DNA from: a virus
Direction: 5' to 3' (one strand)
Length of the DNA stretch: 64,000 nt
IMG/VR virus record: IMGVR_UViG_3300031857_000010
Location: 62,001 to 126,000 of that record
The notes under the pieces were generated by a model, which worked only from the letters and a program-made list of their open reading frames with translations, was not told where the DNA came from and made no database searches. Both the position numbers and the translations under genes were made by a program. Of the stretch, positions 35,576-44,889 are shown one piece after another. How positions within the stretch are numbered: position 1 is the first letter of the stretch; each line of letters begins with the position of its first letter.

Positions 35576-36637
35576 ATGGTCTCTGGCGAAAATAATATTG
35601 TCATTAATTCTATTCTGAAAAGGATCCTTGGTGATCCAAAAGATGAATACGATAATATCATACAATTCGAATATAATTGTCCAAGTTCATATTGTAGAAG
35701 TGATATAGATAAATTTAATTTAGGCTACAATTCAGAATTAAATATTTTTCATTGCTGGAAGTGTAAATATAAGGGTTTTGTTAAGAGAGTTATAGAAGAT
35801 TTTGGAACAGAAGATGAGAATGAAAAAATAAAATTAATTTTTCCTAAATCCTCTAAAAATTATTTACAAAACAACAACAACATTACTAATAATAAAATTG
35901 TTGTAGACCAAAATTTAATCTGTGAACTTCCGGAGGGTTTTAAGCCACTTTCTCAAACTTATAGTAGTTTGAATTATAGAAAAGCAATAAAATATTTACA
36001 ATCTAGAAAAGTTGATTTTGAAACAATAAAAAAATACAATATAGGTTATACCGAAGACGGTCCAAGAAAATTTAGAATTATAATTCCATCTTATAATGTC
36101 GATGGTAAAATAAATTATTATGAAGCAAGGAGTTATTTACCTAATATAAAACCCACATATTTAAAACCTGATTTTCCTGATAAACAAGATATAATTTTTA
36201 ATGTTAAAAACATAAATTTTAATTTGCCAGTTTATCTTGTTGAAGGTGTATTTGATATGTTTCCAATATTGAATGCTATTCCTTTATTGGGTAAGACTAT
36301 TTCTGATCTTTTGCTGACCAAGCTTTTAGAATTTAAATCTAAAATTGTCATTTGTTTAGATGAAGACGCAAAAAAAGATGCATATAATCTATATTTTAAA
36401 TTAGAAAGTTTGGGTTTAGACGTTTATTATGTTGATATTAAAGGAGATATAGCAAAATATTATGAGCAAAATGGAAGAGAAGAATTGATTAAAATTCTAA
36501 GAAATCATAAAAAAATAGATTTTAATCATATTTTTGTTGATAAATTGAAAGGTAGAAAAAAAGGTTATTTAAAAAATATAAATCCTGATTTTGCAAAGAG
36601 GGAATTTGAGAGGTTAAAAAATAAAATAAATGAATAA
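35576..36637 (+). CDS. DNA primase (zinc-binding + Toprim)
   Basis: A 353-residue primase. The N-terminus has a zinc ribbon (Cys35, Cys40, then HCWKC with Cys60 and Cys63). A Toprim domain follows: YLVEGVFDMFPI (Glu about 223) and KIVICLDEDAKKDA (Asp about 262/264). It would make the RNA primers for lagging-strand synthesis. It is shorter than DnaG, nearer in size to T4 gp61. Its end overlaps the start of the nuclease-ATPase fusion by 8 bases. No DnaB/gp41-type helicase is visible in this window. Confidence 0.88.
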   Translation: MVSGENNIVINSILKRILGDPKDEYDNIIQFEYNCPSSYCRSDIDKFNLGYNSELNIFHCWKCKYKGFVKRVIEDFGTEDENEKIKLIFPKSSKNYLQNNNNITNNKIVVDQNLICELPEGFKPLSQTYSSLNYRKAIKYLQSRKVDFETIKKYNIGYTEDGPRKFRIIIPSYNVDGKINYYEARSYLPNIKPTYLKPDFPDKQDIIFNVKNINFNLPVYLVEGVFDMFPILNAIPLLGKTISDLLLTKLLEFKSKIVICLDEDAKKDAYNLYFKLESLGLDVYYVDIKGDIAKYYEQNGREELIKILRNHKKIDFNHIFVDKLKGRKKGYLKNINPDFAKREFERLKNKINE

Positions 36638-39600
36638 TAAAATTGCACACATAGCTGATCTACATATTAGATTCGGTTCAAGACATCAAGAATATAAAAC
36701 TGTATTTAACAGACTTATAAAAGATTTAAAAAATGAACAACCAAGAAGAATAGTTGTTGCTGGAGATATTTTTCACCTGAAAATAAATATGTCTCCAACG
36801 TCTATTGATATTGCCGGTAATTTATTGAGGGCCTTATCCAAAATAGCACCAGTTGATTTGATTATTGGAAATCACGATTTTAATCAACAAGATTTAACTC
36901 AGGGCGATGCAATTTCTCCATTAATTGATTTATTAGAGAATGGTTTTATTGTCACAAAAGAAAATCCAGAATTGATAATTCCCAAGGATGGCAATGGTGT
37001 ATACTTTTTCAAGGATTCTGGTTTATATGAAATTGAAGAAGATATTATTTATGGTGTTTATTCTTTATTAGATAACGAGATATTAACTTTAACTGAAAAA
37101 GAAAAAAACAAAAAATATATAGCTCTTTACCACGGTCCTGTTTATGGATGCGTAAATGACAATGGATATCAACTGAAGGGTGATGAATTAATGAAAATTA
37201 CAGCCTTTAACAATTTTGACATTGTTATACTCGGTGATATACACGAACACCAATCATTTGAAAGAAAAAATGGAGATACTGCAGCTTATTCCGGCAGTTT
37301 AATTCAACAAAATTTCGGTGAGTCAATTGAAAAAGGATATTTGATTTGGGACTTAAATTCAAATGAATTTGAGAGAAAACATATCCCAAATGATTATGGG
37401 TATTGTAAGTTAAATATCACTAAAGGTGAAATTGTTGAAGAAAGATTACAGGATTTAAAGTTTTCTTTAGATAAGAAAAAAACTAGAGTTTATATCGAGA
37501 TTGAGGATGATGCTGAAAACGAAAATGTTGAAAAGAAGTCACAAGTAAGAAAATGGATTAAAGACATTCATGGCTGCGAAAATGTAACCGTTGAATTTAA
37601 ACCCATTATCAAGGATAAGGTTTTAGAATCAGATGAGGATGATTTTTCTTATGAAAATTCCGAAAGCTTTGAGAAGCTTTTGATTGATTATTTAAATCAA
37701 AATTCTTACGAAAATATTCAGGATGTTATTGAATTGAGCAAGGAAATTGATTCTAAAATAAATTTAGAATCGAATGATAAGAAGGGTATTGAATGGGATT
37801 TGAATAAAATGGAAACCTTTAATATTTTTTCTCATCCAGCACAAACAAATGAATTTGATTTTGACAAATTAAATGGAATCACCGGTATATTTGGAAAAAA
37901 CTACTCAGGAAAATCCAATTTAATAAAAGCTTTAGTGTGGGGATTATATGAAAAGATTTTGGGAGGAGGAGATAATCACAAGGTTGTTAATCTTTACACA
38001 GGTGTTAACAAGTCTTGGGTGAGAATTTACATTACAATAGCAGGTATTAAATATAGAATTGAAAGAGGTATAACTGTTTCATCCAAAAGAGATGGAACAA
38101 CCAAAGCTGCATATTCTGTCAAATATGAATATTTATCTCACGATGAAGATGGTGAAGAAATTTGGATCAATGAAGATTCTGATCGTGCTGCTAAAGAGAA
38201 AAAAGAGTTTAAAAAACTAATAATTGATAGTATAGGAACTTTCGATGATTTTACAAAAATATCACTTCAGACACAAGGTGGAAAAGATGATTATTTAAGT
38301 TTACAACAACAACCAAAGAATGATTTGATAAGAAAGTTTTTTGGTTTGGAGGTTTTTGACATCAAATATGAATTCGCTAATAAAATTTTTAATCAAATAA
38401 AGTCTGTACAAAAACAACTTGGAGACCCATCTGAAATCGAAAAACAGATTGAAGAATTGAAGGATAAAAATTCTAATGATAAAATACATCTTGACTCTCT
38501 ACAAAAGGATAAAGATGAAAATGATGAACAGATAGAAATTCACAATTCTGAAATTTTAGAACTCACAAAAAAAATATTGCAATTAGAAGAAACTACTGAA
38601 AAAAATATAACTGAAGTAGAACAAAAAATAGAGAAAAATAATTCAGAAATTAATAAATTTTCTGAAAATATAAATTCATTATCTGATTGGACATCTAAAA
38701 ACTTTCTTAAGGAAACACCTCAAGAAATTGCTGGATTAAAATCAAATGACCTAGAAAATAAAATAGAGTCTATAAAAACACGATTCCAAAAAAATAAAAA
38801 TTTATATCTTGAATTTGAGAAATGGATTAAGGAAAATCCTAAACTTACTGTTGAGGAATCAAAACCATATGAAGATGAATTAGATTCTAAACGAAAAGAT
38901 AAATTAAATTTAGATAATGATCTAAAGGTTTCTAGAGGAGAAAAGTGCCCAACTTGTAAACAAACCACTAAACAAGCTAATCCAGAAGTTGAGCAAGAAT
39001 GTATTGTGAAGATTTCTTCAATCACATCAGAAATAAACGGATTACAAGAAAAAATAAATTCGATAAAAAGTGCTTCTACTCATAATATAAATTTTGATGG
39101 TCAAAAAAATAAGTTAGACTCTCTTAAAATATCATTACAATCTGATAAAAATGAAATGGATTCATTGAAAGTCAATTTAGAAAAATTGAAACAAGCCGAA
39201 ACTGACATCTTGCATAATGAGGAGGTAAAAAATAAAAACAGAGATTTGGAGGATCAAAAAAATAAATTGAAGAGTTTTGAAGATAAAAATAAAGACCTCA
39301 AAGAACAAATTTCTAAAATAAAATCAAACGAAACCAAGATATCATCTAATAGTAAAATTGATAACAAAATTGAAGCTTTAAAACAAAGTATAAAAGAATA
39401 CAAGATTGTTATTCATCAACTTGATAATAAAATAAAAGATTTTTCCGGTACAATAAAAGTTAATCAAAACAATATCGAAAACTTGATTGATAAATTAAAT
39501 CAGATAAAAGAATCAGTTAGAATATATGCTAAATATTCTGTTTATTTACAGGCTGTTTCAAGAGATGGAATACCAGCTCAGATAATTAAAAAGAAACTTC

Positions 39601-40061
39601 CAATTGTTAATTATAGAATCAACTCAATTCTATCAAATATTGTTAACTTCAGAATTGATATGTTCATTAAAAACAATGGAGATGTTCAAGAAATATTTTA
39701 TTTCAGTCCAGACAAAATAGATTCGCTTCCTTTATCTATGGGTTCTGGATCTCAGAAATTTGTTGGTAGTATAGCAATTACCGATGCATTACACTCTGTA
39801 AGCTGTTTGATGAAACCAAGTCTAAGGATTATAGATGAAGGTTTTGGTACGCTTGATGAAGATAAGACAGCAGACATTGGAAAGGTCTTTTCTTATTTAA
39901 GTAACAGATATAAAAATATTCTTATAATAACTCATAGAACAGAAATAAAAGATTTTGTAAATAACATTATACAAGTTACCAAATCTAATTCCGGGTTGAT
40001 TAAAGAACAGGTTGAGGCCAATCCTGATGCAGGAATTTCACAGTTTTCTATAACTTCATAA
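36630..40061 (+). CDS. Single-chain Mre11-Rad50 (gp47-gp46 / SbcD-SbcC) fusion
   Basis: A 1143-residue protein joining both subunits of the recombination nuclease. Residues 1-~260 are an Mre11/SbcD phosphoesterase: IADLHIRFG (Asp10, His12), VAGDIFH (Asp46), IGNHDF (Asn81, His82), HGP (His168) and GDIHEH (Asp203, His205, His207). From ~390 it is Rad50/SbcC: Walker A GIFGKNYSGKSN (419-430), long coiled coils, a CPTC zinc hook (773-776), ABC signature LSMGSGSQKF, and Walker B LRIIDEGFGTLDED near 1065-1078. In T4 these are two genes, 47 and 46. It would resect DNA ends to start recombination and DNA-dependent replication. Confidence 0.93.
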   Translation: MNNKIAHIADLHIRFGSRHQEYKTVFNRLIKDLKNEQPRRIVVAGDIFHLKINMSPTSIDIAGNLLRALSKIAPVDLIIGNHDFNQQDLTQGDAISPLIDLLENGFIVTKENPELIIPKDGNGVYFFKDSGLYEIEEDIIYGVYSLLDNEILTLTEKEKNKKYIALYHGPVYGCVNDNGYQLKGDELMKITAFNNFDIVILGDIHEHQSFERKNGDTAAYSGSLIQQNFGESIEKGYLIWDLNSNEFERKHIPNDYGYCKLNITKGEIVEERLQDLKFSLDKKKTRVYIEIEDDAENENVEKKSQVRKWIKDIHGCENVTVEFKPIIKDKVLESDEDDFSYENSESFEKLLIDYLNQNSYENIQDVIELSKEIDSKINLESNDKKGIEWDLNKMETFNIFSHPAQTNEFDFDKLNGITGIFGKNYSGKSNLIKALVWGLYEKILGGGDNHKVVNLYTGVNKSWVRIYITIAGIKYRIERGITVSSKRDGTTKAAYSVKYEYLSHDEDGEEIWINEDSDRAAKEKKEFKKLIIDSIGTFDDFTKISLQTQGGKDDYLSLQQQPKNDLIRKFFGLEVFDIKYEFANKIFNQIKSVQKQLGDPSEIEKQIEELKDKNSNDKIHLDSLQKDKDENDEQIEIHNSEILELTKKILQLEETTEKNITEVEQKIEKNNSEINKFSENINSLSDWTSKNFLKETPQEIAGLKSNDLENKIESIKTRFQKNKNLYLEFEKWIKENPKLTVEESKPYEDELDSKRKDKLNLDNDLKVSRGEKCPTCKQTTKQANPEVEQECIVKISSITSEINGLQEKINSIKSASTHNINFDGQKNKLDSLKISLQSDKNEMDSLKVNLEKLKQAETDILHNEEVKNKNRDLEDQKNKLKSFEDKNKDLKEQISKIKSNETKISSNSKIDNKIEALKQSIKEYKIVIHQLDNKIKDFSGTIKVNQNNIENLIDKLNQIKESVRIYAKYSVYLQAVSRDGIPAQIIKKKLPIVNYRINSILSNIVNFRIDMFIKNNGDVQEIFYFSPDKIDSLPLSMGSGSQKFVGSIAITDALHSVSCLMKPSLRIIDEGFGTLDEDKTADIGKVFSYLSNRYKNILIITHRTEIKDFVNNIIQVTKSNSGLIKEQVEANPDAGISQFSITS

Positions 40062-40063
40062 TA

Positions 40064-41479
40064 ATGGAAAAAACTAAAAACAAATATACAGAGGAACAAT
40101 TATCATTTATCAATGCTAATATAAAATCAAATATTATTTTAAGAGCAACCGCAGGTTCGGGAAAAACCTTTTCAGCAGTCGAAAGAGTAAGGTATTTAAT
40201 TTCACAAGGTGTAGATCCTTCAAAAATTTTATTTTTCTCTTACACTAAATCTGCTGTAGAAGAATTCAGATCAAGGCTTCAGAATGATGAAATTAAAATA
40301 ACTACAATCCATGCTTTTTGCCAAGGAATGTTGTCAAAAATGAAAAAGTTTAAAAAGGTAGTAGAGATATATGAATTTATTTCTTGGTATAAAGAAAAAA
40401 ATAGACCTAAGCCGAGTGCATCTAATGAGCTTAAAATTAAATTCTATGAATTATTAAACGATATGTATGAGAATGCACAATACATAAGTGCTGAAATAAC
40501 TTCATTCAAATTACAATCTGCAGAGGGCATTAAGTGTAAAAAACCAAATTTTATAGATGAATATAATAAATTCAAAAAGGAAACTAAAACCAGAGATTTT
40601 TCAGATATGTTGATTGAGATAAGGGATCTGTTAAAGGAAAATAAATGGCTCGTGATGTTTAGGAATAAATATGATTATATTCTCATAGATGAATTTCAAG
40701 ATACCTCTGCAATTCAAATGGATATATTACTAAAATTGAATGCAAAATACTATACACTCATAGGAGATATAGGTCAATCTATTTTTGGTTATAGTGGTGC
40801 TAATGCTTTCAGGGTAATGGATATGTTGAAAAAAAGAAGACAGGTTGATGAAATGACACTTAGTATAAATTTCAGAAGTTCAATTTCAATTGTAGAAAAT
40901 TCAAATAATTATTCGACATTAAAAGCTATACCATCTAAAACAGAACAAGGTGTTGTTAATAAAAAAATTATGAAATTTGAAAATTTCATGAAAATGATAG
41001 ATAATTACAGTGAGATTGTAATTTTGTGTAGAACTAATAATGTAATCAAAGAAATAGAAAGGGAGTTTTTAGTTAAGAAATATCCCATGAATTATAAAAA
41101 TTATTTTTCTGAATCTGAGATAGAGGGGATAAAAAAAGGTAATATAAGTGTAACTACACAAAATAAAATAACTTATGTTTTGCCGGTTTTTGGAAATGTA
41201 GAAAATATTATTAATTTTATAGAATCTAATAGAGAAAGTAGGAAATTTTTATTGACTATACACAAATCTAAAGGGTTGGAATTTGATAATTGTGTAGTCG
41301 TCAATTGTTTTGCTCCAGATCTATTGGAATTTAACAACGTAAAAAACCTAACAGACGAACAAAAGAAAAAATATTCTTTTGATCCTGATGATGAAGAAGA
41401 TTTTGAATCAAAAAATGTTTTTTACGTTGCCATAACCAGACCAAAAAATTCTTTACACTTCATGGCATATAAAATCTAA
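40064..41479 (+). CDS. UvrD/Rep-like superfamily 1 DNA helicase
   Basis: A 471-residue SF1A helicase with motif I RATAGSGKTFSA (28-37), Ia FFSYTKSAVEEF, a TIHAFCQGM motif, II YILIDEFQDTS, III IGDIGQSIFGYSGA, IV SINFRSS, V LLTIHKSKGLEF and VI VFYVAITRPK. It unwinds DNA 3'-5' at the expense of ATP and could act in repair, recombination or replication restart. It is shorter than UvrD (720 aa), consistent with a reduced 2B domain. It starts 2 bases after the Mre11-Rad50 fusion, so it is cotranscribed with it. Confidence 0.93.
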   Translation: MEKTKNKYTEEQLSFINANIKSNIILRATAGSGKTFSAVERVRYLISQGVDPSKILFFSYTKSAVEEFRSRLQNDEIKITTIHAFCQGMLSKMKKFKKVVEIYEFISWYKEKNRPKPSASNELKIKFYELLNDMYENAQYISAEITSFKLQSAEGIKCKKPNFIDEYNKFKKETKTRDFSDMLIEIRDLLKENKWLVMFRNKYDYILIDEFQDTSAIQMDILLKLNAKYYTLIGDIGQSIFGYSGANAFRVMDMLKKRRQVDEMTLSINFRSSISIVENSNNYSTLKAIPSKTEQGVVNKKIMKFENFMKMIDNYSEIVILCRTNNVIKEIEREFLVKKYPMNYKNYFSESEIEGIKKGNISVTTQNKITYVLPVFGNVENIINFIESNRESRKFLLTIHKSKGLEFDNCVVVNCFAPDLLEFNNVKNLTDEQKKKYSFDPDDEEDFESKNVFYVAITRPKNSLHFMAYKI

Positions 41480-41483
41480 TAAA

Positions 41484-41717
41484 ATGGAACACAAAGTCGA
41501 ATTTAAAAATCTTATAGATAATTTTTTAGAGAAACATTCTCCATTCAAGATAAATGATTTGGTGTTTGTAAAATCTTTTGGACCTAGTAAAAGACCATAT
41601 CAAGTTACTAAAGTTTCCGTTAGCGAAGATGGAGAAATTTACTATCAATTAACTTCTCCAAGAAGCCATTCTTCATTACCTAATAGATTCAAAATCAGTG
41701 ATTTAGAAAGATTTTGA
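41484..41717 (+). CDS. Hypothetical small protein, 77 aa
   Basis: A 77-residue protein, 4 bases after the helicase gene. The middle (INDLVFVKSFGPSKRPYQVTKVSVSEDGEIYYQL) looks like a small SH3-like beta barrel, and the C-terminus is SSLPNRFKISDLERF. The function is unknown; the operon suggests DNA metabolism. Confidence 0.55.
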   Translation: MEHKVEFKNLIDNFLEKHSPFKINDLVFVKSFGPSKRPYQVTKVSVSEDGEIYYQLTSPRSHSSLPNRFKISDLERF

Positions 41718-41767
41718 TTATAGGAAAATCCTATTAAATATATTAGTTGTAACTTTGGAAACGAGTA

Positions 41768-41779
41768 TTTCGTTTAAAT
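41768..41779 (+). promoter_or_regulatory. Shared upstream motif TTTCGTTTAAAT
   Basis: It lies 25 bases before the ATG at 41805, overlapping an inverted repeat GTATTT-N5-AAATAC. The identical 12-mer lies upstream of the RadA-like gene (60839-60850), and a near match upstream of the second sigma gene. Confidence 0.3.
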
Positions 41780-41804
41780 ACAAAAAACTCCAAAAAACAC
41801 CATC

Positions 41805-42653
41805 ATGTCTAAGAAATTGGATAAAAATGTTGATTCTGTTCCTGACACCATCTTTCAAGTTAAAGAAATGGGCAAGAGAATCAAATTTATATTAAAACAG
41901 GAAAATCTTTATCAGAACCGTGAAGATGTAAATGGTTATTTATGTGGAAAAATATCTGAGGACAATCCTGTTTTCAGTATTAAATTGAATGACCCATCTA
42001 AAATAAAATTTATTATAGATTTACTTACTAAAAAATACAATTACATAACTGAGGTTGGTGGTGAAAATGATGAATTAATAATTAAAAACAAATCTATTTT
42101 AGATCCCTCTGACATTGAAATAGATGGTGAGATACAAAAAGAGATAAAAGAAAGTTTCGATCATTTTGATGAAGAGCAAGATGATGATCCAAAATTAAAT
42201 TTGTTGAGGTCTCGATATAAGAGAATAATTGGAGCTATACGCAGTAATTTTCCTATGAGTTACGGCTTCAATCAAAACAGTCCTAATGGATACAAGGCCA
42301 GTAGGATTAAAAATGCTGATCAGAAATCATTTATGATGCAATTTCCCACATCAGAATTTACTGATTCGGTTAGTCATTTTCTATACAAGAATGGTCACAA
42401 GGCAATTAAAACAGATTCCAACACTTTAGAAATATTTGTTGTTGATGTGCCGGAGGAAAGTCCAATATTGAAAAATTTAGTAGATCAAGATTTCTCTCCT
42501 GAACAACTTGTTAAAATTTGGGATTTGTTAAACACAAATGGATTGGTATTGGTCGATGTAAATAATCAATTTTCTACCTTGGATCTTTTTAATGGTAAGG
42601 GTCTTCCACAAATCAATAAAGAAGAATTTATAAAAATAATTAAAAACCAATAA
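41805..42653 (+). CDS. Hypothetical protein, 282 aa
   Basis: I do not recognise it. It is a soluble acidic protein with two apparent alpha/beta halves (...KLNDPSKIKFIIDLLTK... and ...FPTSEFTDSVSHFLYKNG...) separated by an acidic stretch (DHFDEEQDDDPK). It has its own upstream region with the TTTCGTTTAAAT motif after an 87-base gap, so it may start a separate transcript. Confidence 0.6.
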   Translation: MSKKLDKNVDSVPDTIFQVKEMGKRIKFILKQENLYQNREDVNGYLCGKISEDNPVFSIKLNDPSKIKFIIDLLTKKYNYITEVGGENDELIIKNKSILDPSDIEIDGEIQKEIKESFDHFDEEQDDDPKLNLLRSRYKRIIGAIRSNFPMSYGFNQNSPNGYKASRIKNADQKSFMMQFPTSEFTDSVSHFLYKNGHKAIKTDSNTLEIFVVDVPEESPILKNLVDQDFSPEQLVKIWDLLNTNGLVLVDVNNQFSTLDLFNGKGLPQINKEEFIKIIKNQ

Positions 42654-42658
42654 GACAC

Positions 42659-43153
42659 ATGAAAGAATTACCATTATCAAATGGGCAGGTAGCTTTAGTA
42701 GATGAGAATGACTATTACAAGTTGTTAAAATACAAATGGGTGGCAACATCATTTTATACTGGAAGGTATTATGCCAGAAATCAAAAGTATGGACTTTTGC
42801 ATAAGTTTATTATGAAAGATGATCCTAACGAAGTTTTCAACATAACATTTAAAAATGGCAATACCTTAGATTGTCGTAGAGAAAACATGGTTAAAACAAA
42901 CGTTAAAATAGTGTCTCCTGAAATGCAGATTATCAAAAAAGACGCACAGCTTGGACTTTTTAATCCTGAAAAAACATCTGATGATAAGGTAAAAAACATC
43001 ATTTCAGATAATTCTAGTGGTGTCAAAGAAAAAATTGTTTTTGAAGCTAAGTACATCAGTCCTGAGGGTCGTGTTTTTAATTTTGGAACATATGAAACCA
43101 AAGAAGAGGCTCAAGAGAACTATGACAGGATGATAAAAATGATCCCTAGGTAA
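42659..43153 (+). CDS. AP2/HNH-like protein with degenerate HNH centre
   Basis: A 164-residue protein that follows the layout of phage AP2-HNH proteins: LPLSNGQVALVDENDYYKL, a YYARN beta hairpin, LHKFIM, then NGNTLDCRRENM where the family usually has VDHINGNGLDNRRENL. The DH catalytic pair is replaced (NITFKNGN), so cutting activity is doubtful. The C-terminal part (FEAKYISPEGRVFNFGTYET, then KEEAQENYDRM) resembles an AP2 DNA-binding domain. It may have become a DNA-binding regulator. It is the last gene before a bidirectional terminator. Confidence 0.65.
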   Translation: MKELPLSNGQVALVDENDYYKLLKYKWVATSFYTGRYYARNQKYGLLHKFIMKDDPNEVFNITFKNGNTLDCRRENMVKTNVKIVSPEMQIIKKDAQLGLFNPEKTSDDKVKNIISDNSSGVKEKIVFEAKYISPEGRVFNFGTYETKEEAQENYDRMIKMIPR

Positions 43154-43176
43154 TAAAACATTATTTTTAAAATAAT

Positions 43177-43207
43177 AAAGGTGAACTTTGATAGTTCACC
43201 TTTTTTT
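43177..43207. terminator. Bidirectional intrinsic terminator
   Basis: A perfect 11-bp stem AAAGGTGAACT / AGTTCACCTTT with loop TTGAT, followed by a T-run on the right and preceded by A-rich sequence on the left. It serves the convergent units ending at 43153 and 43206. Confidence 0.88.
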
Positions 43208-43634
43208 ATTTCATTTTATTTATAATCTTTTTAAGGTCATCGCCTCTTGTTTCAAACATCAATTTACATGCTGGTAACAAATCTTCCGGTAATTCATCTA
43301 AGGAAAACCACCCATAATCAGTATTTTCTTCATTAAGGATGGGTACAAACTTGTTATCAAAAAACCCTATGTAAGTGTAAAATTTAAGGTATTTATTTTC
43401 GTTTATAAAGAATGGGAGTTTGCTGAGTTGATAAGAGGTGTCTGGTTGAACTTCTTCCTTAAATTCTCTTATCGCTGCCACTCTAGTATTTTCATCTTCT
43501 GGATCTTTTTTACCTCCTACAACTGCCCATTTATTGGGGTTGGGTACTAAATTGCTTCTTTTAATAAGTAAAATTTCACCTGTATTCTTATCTACGGCTA
43601 ATATTCCGGCAGCTATTAACTTTTTGTTGTTCAT
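43206..43634 (-). CDS. Nudix hydrolase
   Basis: A 142-residue protein with a Nudix box, GGKKDPEDENTRVAAIREFKEE, where REFKEE supplies the catalytic glutamates; spacing from the first Gly is slightly longer than the usual GX5EX7REUXEE. It would hydrolyse a nucleoside diphosphate linked to another moiety, for example oxidised dNTPs, NADH or capped RNA ends. It is a single leftward gene between rightward blocks, converging on a shared terminator. Confidence 0.85.
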   Translation of the reverse strand: MNNKKLIAAGILAVDKNTGEILLIKRSNLVPNPNKWAVVGGKKDPEDENTRVAAIREFKEEVQPDTSYQLSKLPFFINENKYLKFYTYIGFFDNKFVPILNEENTDYGWFSLDELPEDLLPACKLMFETRGDDLKKIINKMK

Positions 43635-43678
43635 AACAATAAATATATCGTATTTATGTAAATTTTATAATTTTTAAA

Positions 43679-43686
43679 TATGTTTG
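43679..43686 (+). promoter_or_regulatory. Possible Bacteroidota-type -7 element
   Basis: TATGTTTG, a TAnnTTTG match, lies 17 bases before the ATG at 43703. No good TTTG is seen at -33. Confidence 0.35.
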
Positions 43687-43702
43687 TCAAAAATATTTAT
43701 TA

Positions 43703-44125
43703 ATGGAAAAAACTAAAGAGATTTTAATCAAATTATATTTGAATTTTTCAGAAAATGAATTTTCGAATTTTGGTGATGATTTATTTAATCAATCAGATTT
43801 AAGATCCGCTATTTGTGAAGTTCTGGATAATCAGGAAATTTTTATTATTGATTTAGCTGTTTACATAAATCAAATAAAGAAGAAAATTGATTATGAAGAG
43901 GATGATAAAGCGTATATGAAAAAATTACGTTCACTATGGGATAGTTTTTCTGTAAATGATTTATATGATTTAAAAGATAAGTGTGATAATAATTCCATAA
44001 AAAATATCATACAAAAAATGATAATTCTTAAAAATGCTTTCAAAAAATTTAATCAAGAAGTTGTAGATATAGATTATGAAGATTACTTTTATGAACAAAA
44101 TAAATTAATCAATTTAATTCTATGA
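43703..44125 (+). CDS. Hypothetical protein, 140 aa
   Basis: I do not recognise it. It is acidic and probably all-helical (ENEFSNFGDDLFNQSDLRSA...). It overlaps the following gene by four bases (ATGA), indicating coupled translation, and is the first gene of the block with dUTPase and the ClpC-like system. Confidence 0.55.
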   Translation: MEKTKEILIKLYLNFSENEFSNFGDDLFNQSDLRSAICEVLDNQEIFIIDLAVYINQIKKKIDYEEDDKAYMKKLRSLWDSFSVNDLYDLKDKCDNNSIKNIIQKMIILKNAFKKFNQEVVDIDYEDYFYEQNKLINLIL

Positions 44126-44418
44126 ACGAAAAAACTTATCCGAAAATTTATAGAGATAAGCTAAATAGAATTAATTACATACTACAAAACGAGTTTCAAA
44201 AAATTATCTATACATTTTATGGAGAAACAAAAAACATAAAAATTAAATATGTTTATTTCAGGAAAAATGTATATTTTGATGCTTTCTCAAAATCTGGACA
44301 CTTGATATTTTCTACATTCGAAGATAATTACAGTTCCACAGTTGAAAAAAAATATGATGGAACAATAAGTTTTATCATTCATCCAGAAAAAATTAAAATC
44401 ATAAACCAAATAAAATAA
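44122..44418 (+). CDS. Hypothetical protein, 98 aa
   Basis: I do not recognise it. It is a small basic, beta-rich protein (KNIKIKYVYFRKNVYFDAF...). It sits in an operon-like string: a 4-base overlap with the gene before and one base before dUTPase. Confidence 0.55.
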   Translation: MNEKTYPKIYRDKLNRINYILQNEFQKIIYTFYGETKNIKIKYVYFRKNVYFDAFSKSGHLIFSTFEDNYSSTVEKKYDGTISFIIHPEKIKIINQIK

Positions 44419-44419
44419 T

Positions 44420-44845
44420 ATGTTAATCAAAATTAAAAAATTAGACCCCAACGCAATTATTCCAAGTTATGCTAAAATGGGTGATGCAGGAATGGATTTG
44501 ACTGCATTATCTTTAACTGTAGATCCCAATGGATTCTATACTGAGTATGGAACTGGATTAGCGATTGAAATTCCTGATGGTTATGCTGGATTTATTTTTC
44601 CTCGAAGCTCTGCAAGTAAAACTTCTCAAATTCAAGCTAATTGTGTTGGTGTAATAGATTCGGGTTATCGTGGTGAGATTAAAGTAAGATTGAAAGAACT
44701 TGGTAATCCTCGGAAATTATATCAAATAGGTGATAGAATTGCTCAAATAATTATTATGCCTGTTCCAAATGTAATTTTTGAAGAGGTTGATGAATTGAAT
44801 ACTACTGATAGAGGAGAAGGTGGTTTTGGTAGCACAGGCAACTAA
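44420..44845 (+). CDS. dut: dUTP diphosphatase (dUTPase)
   Basis: A 141-residue trimeric-type dUTPase with all five motifs: GDAGMDLTA (I), PRSSASKT (II), GVIDSGYRGEIKVRL (III, catalytic Asp), RIAQIIIMPV (IV) and RGEGGFGSTG (V, nucleotide-closing loop). It converts dUTP to dUMP and PPi, keeping uracil out of phage DNA and supplying dTMP synthesis. It is located just before the ClpC-like gene. Confidence 0.96.
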   Translation: MLIKIKKLDPNAIIPSYAKMGDAGMDLTALSLTVDPNGFYTEYGTGLAIEIPDGYAGFIFPRSSASKTSQIQANCVGVIDSGYRGEIKVRLKELGNPRKLYQIGDRIAQIIIMPVPNVIFEEVDELNTTDRGEGGFGSTGN

Positions 44846-44889
44846 ACTACAAATTTCAAAATATTAATTTAAATTTAAAAATAAAAAAT

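Noticed and set aside
41719-41734. Small hairpin ATAGGA-AAA-TCCTAT after the 77-aa gene
   Set aside because: Only 6 bp with no T-tract; too weak to call a terminator.
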